DNA of 64,000 bases from assembly GCF_910592395.1 (NCBI RefSeq), contig NC_088311.1:8246501-8310500 (forward strand). Reading direction: 5' to 3'. The position numbers were made by a program, and so were the translations under genes. Origin of the DNA: Lineus longissimus. Taxonomy: Eukaryota > Nemertea > Pilidiophora > Heteronemertea > Lineidae. The number at the start of each line of letters is the position of its first letter. Position 1 is the first letter of the stretch. Under the pieces are notes generated by a model. That model saw nothing but the letters and a program-made list of their open reading frames with translations, was not told the origin of the DNA and did not search any database. Positions 50,701-61,500 of the stretch are shown piece after piece.

Positions 50701-51559
50701 ATAATATAACCTGATGGGACTGCCAGGTGAAAACGACTGGTCATCATCTGCTGCCCCAAGAAGCTAAAAGGAACCCCTTTGAAATTTATTCTATTCAAAG
50801 AGTAAAAGCTTATACCCCAAACCAATAATTTCTTCAACAGTTTTGTTTTAAAAAACCTACGCTACAATCATTCTATGTACAGTTGTATAATATTTACACT
50901 TAGTTCTTGATCTTCAAAGCTTTCAGTGCTCAATGATTAACAATTTAATGCAAACGCCTCACAAACATGAGGCTACTTTGAGGTGTTCTCGGACAAAACA
51001 CTTTCTAAATGTCGTGTTTCAACTGGCTCACATGGTGACACAGTATATCTTTGGATCACCTATCAGGGGACTACTTTACTACTATTTCATAGTAAAAGCC
51101 AAATGTTACAAATCTTGGGTAATTTTTGAAGGTAGATACAAATGCTGCATTTTGTAATCAGTCACACTCTCTCAACCAAATAACTAGCCAAATCCATATT
51201 GAGAGGTCTGCATTGGGAGTTACATTTTATATCATTTGCAGGTCAACCAACACCAGCTATTATGGTAAGAACCATCCTATAAGCCTGGAAAACCAGTCCT
51301 TAGGTCTGGAGCCACCAAGTTCTGCACAACTGATCATTGCCACCAACATGAGTGTTCTGATAGCCGACTGTATTCAAACTTGATGACAGAATAACACCAG
51401 CATTAAAAAAACACCAAACAGTAACTCACACTGTTCAGAACCTGGCACCATAGCACTTATTTACAAAGCTGAAGCCGAATCATAACACCTCTGCAGACTG
51501 GTTCCTCATCTTCTCAACCTTATCTCCTACAGGCCATTAAGTGTGACTCCTAGAATATG

Positions 51560-51990
51560 TAAAGCCATCTGTATGATAGAATATATACTAAAGACCAAGC
51601 CGGATGGCATTTGTAAGTAAGGAAGGACAGACCAAGCCAGACGCCATCCATATGCAAGGATGAACACCGCAGACCAACCAAGATGCCATCTGTTCGTAGG
51701 AACGAACACCGCAGAACAAGCCTGACGCCATGTTTGCAAGGATGGAGAGACCAAGCTAGATGCAATTCGTACACTGCAAAACAAGCTAAATGCAATTCAT
51801 TTCTAAGAATGTACCCCACAGACCAAGCCGGATGCCATCTGTTTAGAATGAACACCGCAGAATGATCCTGATGCCATTTGTTTGTAAGAATGTACGCTGC
51901 ACCAAGCAAGATGCCACTGGTAAGATTAGAACACAAGAACGAGTCCAATGCCGTCTGTATGCGAGGATGGACAACACGGATTAAGTCATG
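51560..51990. repeat. Degenerate minisatellite (30-42 bp units, about 10 copies)
   Basis: Units read roughly GACCAAGCCGGATGCCATCT then GT-rich sequence and GAATGAACACCGCA, with many substitutions and length changes. It lies about 180-610 bp past the ELOVL stop codon, so it may be part of the 3' UTR. A 185-codon minus-strand frame through it appears to be an accident of the repeat. Confidence 0.8.
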
Positions 51991-52173
51991 CCATCTGCAC
52001 GGCACACTGAGCCAGGCCTGTACCCCATCTTTTAGCACCGATCTTGAGGTCAGATAGGTGAGAAGACCGCACTGGTACACAAACAGCCGAGAGCAAGACA
52101 GTGTCATATAACATATTCTTCATTAACTGATCAACTGGTTATATCTTTATCAATTAGTATTCATGTAAGAAAG

Positions 52174-52500
52174 TTAATTGTGTTTCTTCCCATTTTGTTT
52201 CTTTCCGTTAATCTTCCCGTTTGCCTTCTTCCCACTGATGCCATTTGTAACAACACTTCCATTCTTGACAGTGCCATTTTGATGTTCTATCTTCCCATTC
52301 TGTTCAACGCTACCATTTTGATGGAGCCGTTCATGTTTTTCCTTTTTCGCCTTGGATAAATACGCTTGGATGTAGAAATTTAGGAAGAGAGGCACAAAAC
52401 TAAACGCTCCAATGAGGATAGTATAACCAAACACTTTACTATACTGACAGTCTGTGAAGATTATTTGGGAGCTATGGATCACCATGCCACACAGCTGAAC
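52174..52500 (-). CDS. ELOVL: ELOVL last coding exon (final helices and Asn-Gly-rich KKHN tail)
   Basis: This 327 bp exon has 108 codons and a TAA stop; acceptor TTTCAG|GTTCAG is phase 0. It finishes the TxxQxxQ motif, then the lumenal DCQY region, the last TM (about 234-256) and a basic tail. The tail has eight Asn-Gly pairs in its last ~50 residues and ends KKHN, a canonical dilysine ER-retrieval signal. Confidence 0.94.
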   Translation of the reverse strand, partial: VQLCGMVIHSSQIIFTDCQYSKVFGYTILIGAFSFVPLFLNFYIQAYLSKAKKEKHERLHQNGSVEQNGKIEHQNGTVKNGSVVTNGISGKKANGKINGKKQNGKKHN

Positions 52501-55500
52501 CTGAAACGAAAAAGGCAACAATGACCAAATGATAACCAGCTGGAATAGTGGCAAGCCGGATGAATGAATGATAATCAACAGGATGAGTCTGTGGTGACCT
52601 ATTTTAGGAAAAATGAAATAATTGAACGAATTTAGCTACCATAACCGGTTTTCTAACTGAGGAATAATTTCATTATAAGACAAAGGCAGGATAATCTTTA
52701 AAGGCCGCAGAGTGGATAAAAACAAAAGGTGCTCATTGAGTGATGTTCGAGGATGGAAGCTTTCCGTATTATACTTACTATCTGAATGGTTGTCATGTAG
52801 CGCTTCCACCAGAGGTATTTCTGCATATGGGGACCCATCGCTGCCAGACCATAATATGTGTACATAATGACGTGAACAGAGCAGTTCAACAGGGCATGGA
52901 ATGTACCAAAGCCGCCTGTAAGAGAGATGCAAAAAAAATCTTCAAATCGTTGAATTACTGGATGGTACTTAACATGTTTAACAAACTTGACATTGCAAAT
53001 GAAGAAGGGAATTAGCCAGAATGTAAAAGGATTCCATTTGGAGTTGAACATTTCACAAAATGTCCCCCAACCAATTGCACTAGAACATTTCTTCACGATT
53101 CTCAAGTCGCATCCGATTTCATAAATGTCTGTCAGTTCCTCACCAATCTGATAGATGGAACTGTCATTTTTGACTCGACGGACGTATTATGATTGGCAAC
53201 AACCAGCTTCTCTCTCAATTTCACGATACATTTCTTAACGGTATCATAACCCAATCGATCATGCTAAACTGTCAAACACTGGGTCCTTCATCACAATTTT
53301 CAAGGGTGACACACCCTTTATCCTCTTACAATAGGTATATCAATCAGAGTGATGTGCATGATGCAGCAAGGCATACCCGTACACAGATAGCGAGACAGGT
53401 TTTTAGCAATAACCCATGCTGACCTTCAGATTTGTGGGCGTTAAGAAGCAATCAATGAATTCAAGGATGGTAATGGCCTTGAGCATATCTGATAAATCAA
53501 AATAACCTTAAAGGGGGACTATAGGCAGGAGCTAAGGGTCAAATACAGGGTCTTTGCGTGATCTACATGCAGAGTTAGGGAACTAGGTCATGTTTGATTC
53601 CGCAATAAATATATTCCTCATACAAGCACAAATGATTTTGATGGAAAGAGGGGGCTCCAGATATTTCACAATTTTGATATTTTGCCTATCTTAATTCTGA
53701 GATGCTGACCTCAAATAATCTTGATCACAACCTTTAAAATGGAAGGAAAAGCTGACTAACCTGGGGCAAAAGACACTCCTGCCCACTCGACACATGGCAT
53801 AAGGGCGTGATGGTATACATGTAGGAATGTCACTAGATTAAACTTCTTGCGTAGGATGAAAAAAATCTGTCAATATGAGAGGAGAGCAATATAAAATTAC
53901 TTAGAAATTGTATTCATCATAATGTTTTAATCATACAATAAAGTTCTTTCTGTCAAAACGATGCCCAGACATGATATATGTAACCACAAACCGACTATTA
54001 TCAAATTCTTTTCGAACAAGTTTCAGCAAAGTTCCATGCACTACTGCATTGTGTTTAACTGCATTTCTATTTTCATGACTCACCATTCAATACAAACACA
54101 CGTACACCATACCCCTTTAAGTCTGCTCCCAGGTGGAGGGTGCGGGCTATAAACAGAACCACAATATATTCATTGAGTCGCACCATGAAAGACCTAGAAG
54201 GGTCATAGATACTTCATAATACTAGTGTATTTATACAGATACATGTACTTACTGTGTCCAGGAGCTCAATAACCTTAGAAAAATAAAACCACCAAGAAAC
54301 ATTTGCCATCTGAAACGATATATTAAAACTTTCATAGTATGGCATTTAGATATTTAACATTGGCTTATTTTGATATATGTTCTGAAAGTCCTCAGATTTG
54401 CAAAATAACTTTGCATATCCCGGCCTTATCCCGAAAAATTGCATATCCCGGCCTTCTACACTGTTGAACAGGCTAGGCTGTTGGAAGACGTCAGTGATAA
54501 CTGATGTACCAACAGCCTGCTATACTACTCTGGCCTTCATGTAGCATTAGGCTACCATTATCTGACTTCAAACGGCTATGATATTTACTTCATAGATCAG
54601 ATTAATCTTATATGAAGCTAAAATGACTGTTATAGCAGCAGTTGCTGTTAAAGGGGAAATAAAGAAGGCTGGTGGAGACAACAGGAAAGCATTGAGGGTT
54701 ATTATATAAATGCCACTCAATATCATACAAATCATCAAAATAACACATCCATAAAATCCTTTCTTGTGGGTCAGTGGTTGTAGATTTGCATGCCAGTCAT
54801 TTACCAGATCACTGACCTAGTAGAAATGATTTTACAGTATTATTGGTCAAAACCTGTTCCTTTTCAATTGTTATACAGTGTTGACAGATAATAAGTGGCT
54901 ATTGCAGCTGGCAAAACCTGTTACTATACAATTATTGTTAAATATACGGTTAACAGATGATGATATCGACTATGGCGCCGCCCCTTGAAGTTGGTAACAG
55001 GTTCATGTCACCATTATTCAGCCTCAACGAATGAATGAGAACGACAAATCCAACATCTGCTCACAAAATCAATTTGAGCATCTGTATTTCATTGTTGATG
55101 TGTTGTCAAAATCAATGATTACACAACCCAAACTACACTCAATGATTCATCATAAAAGTCATATGATTACATAGCTGTATTTGGATCAGTTTACAAAAAA
55201 ACGTAAAAATGCACTTGAACAATATCATATATTTGCCGGCTCACTGTCCCTTTAATGCTCATTCCAAAACTCGGCAACAAGAATGGCTACTTACCCGCAC
55301 TGCTTGAGGGGCGTCAGAATAATCTACCAGTTGACATCCTAACGTATAACCATCTAACCAGCCAGCGAATAGAAACTGAAACGATGAGGGATGAAACTGT
55401 GTGGAGACAAAGGGTGGCAGAATACAGTCCAAATCACAAATGACACCCCATAAATCGCGTCATTGGCGCTACCCATCCAGTGTGAAATTGCACGTATAGG

Positions 55501-58500
55501 TGCCACTTTATTTTTGCAACTCACAAAAATTCTGGAAATCAAAATAGTCGCAATTTATATTTTGGTAGACTGCTAATTTCGTTCAGATTTTTTTCCAATA
55601 AAAAGCCATTTCTTTCAAGATTTTCATTCTTGCGAATCTGGCTTATTTGTGAAATGTGGAAAAAATACAATGACGACAAAACCTTTGATTTGTGGTACCA
55701 CCACTATTACAGTCTAGCTCTACAAGACAAACACGACTTTATGGTTGGTGCGCTATAGCTTTCTCTGCTCAGCACATCTAAGGTGCCGCCGGGCAACGCA
55801 GAATATCCTCCACAGCCGGCTAATTGACATGCGTGGCAAAGCCATACTGACAGCTACTAATCCGAAATGTCGCCGCAACTTGAGCGGTCATAATTAGTGC
55901 TGTGGTCTTGATTAGCATCGACTTGCTGACAACATCCGAGCGTTCCTTAAAGACCAAGTGCAGATTTTGCTGGTTGGCAATCATGATTTCTTTAAATCTT
56001 AAACAATAGTGTTGATGATTATATAGGTTCTGGTATCCAAAGAAGATAATGGTGATGATGATGATATGCACAGTAAGAGGTAAGGGTTCAGACCGAGACA
56101 ACATGACTGATAAGCTAATACAAGATCTGCCCACAACACTCCAATCACCCTCATCCGATTTCAATCATCATCCAGACTTGTGTACCAAAAGCAAACACGA
56201 GCCAGAGCAGATGGTATTGGCCAGTTCCAGCAGCATTATACAAGTGGCTCTTCATATTTTGTAATATTGGTTAATTATGGCTGCCCCCAGTATCTATTCG
56301 CAATTGATTTTATACTATTATAGGCAGCATCTGACTGCTACAGTAGATGCAACTATATGCGAGGTTGTCTCTTTTGGGAATTCAACTGAGCCTGACCATG
56401 CACAAGTTTTAGTTGCGTACTTCTGAGTTCGCCACGAGAGCCAACTTCGTTGCACCAAACCAAGGTTGCCAAACCATAAACTGCTGCCGTCAAAATGAGG
56501 CACAGTGCATTTAAAAACGCTGTCAACAGTGATACTAAAATGTATTTTACAACAGTAGAATCTTGTGTGTCATTGATCAAAGCTCAACCAGATGTTTGAA
56601 CAACTCGATGCCAAGTACAGTTAGAAAGATGAAATCCATTAAACACTGCCACAGAGGAGTGGTAGACTTCTAAAACGACGAAAGTAATTGATTTTTTCGC
56701 TAGTGCAGGCGTACTGACATTATTCCCACACTTGCCTGACAACGCTGTATAAGACTGATATATTAGAATGTGTGATGATAGAAGATGGAACCCCATATTC
56801 AAATAAGCGCTGGAATGTCATGTTCAATGACGAACACCTGTACCATCTTGAACTATTATAAGAGATCTCTGGTTGCATTTGAAAGTATAAGTGATTTTTC
56901 ATATTTAGCTTGTGCGGGTGTTCTGACAATATTTCAACACTTGCCTGACAACACTGCAGGAAAGCACTGATTATTGGAATGCACGACAGTAGAAGGAACC
57001 CCATATTCAAGTAGGTATATGGGTTGTCATGATATGACAAATACATGCTCCATCTTGAAATATCAGTCTCCTCACGATCTCAGGTCGCATTTTCCTCTTA
57101 ATCTCACTTCCAAATAATGAAATAAGTTGACGGATTTGTAAATGTTGACCCTCAATGGATCGAGATGGTCTGCTGCCGCATCGTCAATCTTGATCTCACT
57201 TCCTTAATGAAAAAAGTCAATATCAATTCGTGAATGTTGACCCACGTTGCGTCGAGATGACCTGAACTGGATCAGTACTGTATTTTCATCTTGGGATTGC
57301 AAGAGTTCAAAAGAAGCAGCGGCAGCTGAAAGCTTTCTGGACTTCAGGAAGGTGCATTTTTATGCTCTAAAGAAACACATTTTGGCATCTACCTCTTTGA
57401 ATAAAACCTATGTTCATGGAGCGTAGTCATGGCACAGGGGAAGAGAGACTGACTTGTACCACAAGTTATACCACTACACTGATGTCAGCACTGTACCACC
57501 AGGTCTCAGACACATGTATTGATCCAATGTCTGCATCCTTGGCAATAAATGACACAGTATTAATGAACTGGGGCATTCATGCAACAGTGGATGGAGCCTC
57601 AAGTGACATCATCCTCACCAACAAAACTGCAACCTCGACCTTGTTCATTGGGGCCAAAAGATTCGACAATGACAAGAAATTCCTGGCACTGAGGGGGTTG
57701 AAGAGACTGATGAAATAGGATGGATCGAGTAGGGATTTGAATTTGGCCAACAGTCATGATAATCCATCACACTAACTGCTCTTCAAAAAGGCAACATGCT
57801 TTAATGAGAATCTATCATCACCATGACCTCATAACGGTCTAGATACTCATACAAGTTTAAAGGGGGACTATACAGGCAGGAGCTAGGTGGTCTCCAGGTG
57901 GCTAGTCTGACTTGGAGATAAAAACATCCCTTGAATCAAAAGAATCTCAAAGTAACCTGCCATACTGAATTGTCCTTATCAATGTCTGTCCTGTCCTGTT
58001 AATTCTTTTCTCATACATTGCCAGGGCCATAGTCAAAGGGAGGCGGACGGTGTGTACATGTCAAATGTCCTACAAAAAAAGCGTTTTCAGATGCACAGAT
58101 TTTGGTCGAATTTCATACTGGTGGAGGAGGAAAGAGGTATTTGCCCCCTATGACCTAAAAGCTTGTGAAGGGCCTGTTTTCCTATCTCCACACCACTTTT
58201 TTTCAAATTTTCAACCGATGCTCCAAAGATAATCCTAGATGCAAAGAACATTAAAGACACACTGCCACCATCACTCATCAATCACCTTTTGATTACATGC
58301 CGCATACGAAGCAGGTGGATTAAAGCGCGACACAATAATTCAGCAATTTCCAATATGTCAGCACAAACATACTGACAGCTCATCTGTTATCATAGTGAGA
58401 CTTTAAAAAAAAATGTTGGATCTGCAGGAAATGAATTCCCAATGCACTGATACTTTACATGAAACAAACTATTCCAGTTGATGAATTACATGTATCTGTC

Positions 58501-61500
58501 ACTTATTGCTTGAGATCCTGAAAGTCGAATACTGCACTGGGGAATACAATTCTCTGCATAACTACCCCTGCGAAATTCACATTGCGTACACATGTACTGA
58601 ATTTCATTTATACAAATGATCTTGACACAATTGGTACTTTGAGATATCACAATTGTAACTGAATTTCATTTATACAAATGATGTTGACACAATTGGTACT
58701 TTGAGATATCACAGTTTTAACTGAATTTCATTCATACAAATGATCTTGACATAATTGGTTCTTTGAGATATCACAGTTTTAACTGAATTTCATTCATACA
58801 AATGATCTTGACACAATTGGTACTTTTAGATATCACAATTGTAACTCTGAATTTCATTCATACAAATGATCTTGACATAATTGGTTCTTTGAGATATCAC
58901 AATTGTAACTGAATTTCATTCATACAAATGATCTTGACACAATTGGTACTTTGAGATATCACAATTGTAACTGAATTTCATTTATACAAATGATGTTGAC
59001 ACAATTGGTACTTTAAGATATCACAGTTTTAACTGAATTTCATTCATACAAATGATCTTGACACAATTGATTCTTTGAGATATCACGATTGTAACTGAAT
59101 TTCATTCATACAAATGATCTTGACACAATTGGTACTTTGAGATATCACATTGTAACTGAATTTCATTTATACAAATGATGTTGACACAATTGGTACTTTA
59201 AGATATCACAGTTTTAACTGAATTTCATTCATACAAATGATCTTGACACAATTGGTACTTTTAGATATCACAATTGTAACTCCTCCCACAGACAATTCAC
59301 GTTGCTACAAGTCATAATTCAGGAGACATATGTCACAGGTCACACGAATGTTTGTTTATTGAGTACACAACTATATTGTGTATATCGTAATCATACTATT
59401 TGTCAAAAACTGCTCTCTCTTTGTTGGCTGCCAATTTCATTCAGCAGCATTTCACATGCAATAGCTTCGAATTCTACTTACTCAAATTTGACGAACAAAT
59501 AATTGAATAATAAGACAACTTTCTCCACAAAATATATATTAAAAATAATAACATACATGTATCTTACCTCATATACCATATACGATGACAAATATACCAT
59601 GAACAAGTTATAGGCTACCATTATCTTGCGTATATCATATGGTTCTCGATTCTTCATAAACCATGGACCACCCTTTGTACTGATGAAGATGTATGTCGCC
59701 ACTAGCAACAGGTTTGGCCAGGGCGACCCCAACAAGAACCAGTTTGTTGTCCGTTGATCTGAAACCACAAGATTGAAACAATAAGAATTTATGGACACAA
59801 ATATTGATATAACATGAGGATATTTGTGACCCTTCACATGCTATAAAATCATTTTTCACAAACATACCAACAACTATGGTCAACACAACAATGGTTTCTA
59901 TCACATGGTAATGTAGTGCACTCATCACGACTAGACTTAAACAACCGAATAAAAAAGCCAAATTGATAACTGTCATTTTGTAATATGTAAGTGCATGGTG
60001 AGAGAACACGCAAGGAATATAAATGGGCGATTATTCAACGCACTCAGGAGTTGGGCGAGGCTTTCTGGATGGATAATTGCGGCCATTGTGGAGGAAACTG
60101 CTCTAGTGTATGGAATGAGGACAATTATAGGAAGAGGATGCGTAGAAACATATTTTATCAACAGTCATTGACTCAGCTGTTGAGTACAAATCAATGATCT
60201 TTATCTGATATTTATCAGGAAGATTGGGCAAGATAAATAATTGTGAAATGTGAATGTATTACTGTAACTGTTACCAGTAGGAAATGTATTAAAAAACCTC
60301 CATATTTTGACCAGGTAGTCATGGTAAATAACATTAGTTAAGCAATCGCCTCATTTATACATTTCATTTCCTGTAGCTGGATAATGTAATCCAGCCAAAA
60401 TCCTTCAGCTTGAATGATGGCAGTTTTAAGTGCACCACAATTAGCAAAAGATTTATCAATGAAACCTTATCCAACCTGTGGATTTCAACTGGGCCATTCA
60501 AAACTCTTTTGGGACTCCTCCTTTAATGAAACCTATAGATATAATTTAACACTGACAACTGACATGATGATTAGGTCATATAACATGTATAATGAAAATT
60601 AATGATATCATGATGTTGTCATATTTGAAACTAGATCCATAAAATTAATGCACATCATGTTTAAAGGCAGGAAATCGCTGGCAGACTCATCCAGGTAGAT
60701 TATTCATGCATAATTAAATTAATGCATTGGCTGATACACTATGAGACACAGCTATGGTGTGCTCATATAATGGCGATCAAGGACTTGGTATCAGACAAAC
60801 TAGCAGTTAGTCTCCTTTTATAGGTGCCTAGATGTGCCCTCAGCAATACCTGAAGTAACAGCGTTTATACCCTTACTTGGTTAAGGCACGGATTATTCAC
60901 CTCTCCTGCAAGCAAAGATCACGACACGACACAATTGAGATTTATCAGTTTCTACTCAATGTTAGCTTACTAAGTTTTCCATAATTAGCCTGGCCTTACA
61001 TGGTAGTATTGGACATCCATGCAACAGGTAATTGATTTGTACTGAGTGTAAATCAGCACGCAAATGAATCTCACAGTTTGCACAATAGGAGTGGAAATCC
61101 ATTTTCATAGCTTTGGTATTATAGTGTGCCACAGCTCAATTAGAACAATCCTGGCATGATAGGGCTGTCTCGCCAGGTTTAGAAATAAACAATAATGACG
61201 TTGACTGGTCAATTACCAGCGACATATTAAATATTTCCACATCAAATATCAAAGATGGTTTAACAAACCTAAGAACAAGTGTGTGAAAAGGCCCCAGCAC
61301 TTGTGTTGTGTGGCGAGAAGGCCTATCTGGCAATGGGTGGAAAGAAGGCCCCAGCACCTGTGTTGTGTGGCGAGAAGGCCTATCTAGCAATGGGTGGAAA
61401 GAAGGCCCCAGCACCTGTGTTGTGTGGCGAGAAGGCCTATCTAGCAATGGGTGGAAAGAAGGCCCCAGCACCTGTGTCGTGTGGCGAGAAGGCCTATCTA

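Larger units (their letters stand above)
40304..52173. other. Gene-free region between SLC18-like gene and ELOVL
   Basis: No exon with family similarity was found. It holds a GA microsatellite (about 40575), the 289 bp inverted-repeat element (43087-43375), a small hairpin (45955-46037), a related MITE fragment near 47270, a tRNA-derived SINE (about 49110-49300), the 221 bp hairpin (49365-49585), a foldback (50558-50700) and a degenerate minisatellite (51560-51990). The right-hand part may be ELOVL 3' UTR; AATAAA on the minus strand occurs near 50790. Confidence 0.5.
55376..59567 (-). other. ELOVL: ELOVL intron 2 (4.2 kb) with local duplications
   Basis: It holds diverged tandem duplications at about 56703-57062 and 57080-57265, and the 62 bp minisatellite at 58597-59280. 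The plus-strand frame at 57410-57718 has no family similarity. Confidence 0.6.

Noticed and set aside
51550-52107. 185-codon minus-strand frame rich in Trp, Leu and His
   Set aside because: Produced by the degenerate minisatellite; there is no consistent protein unit, and units of varying length change register.
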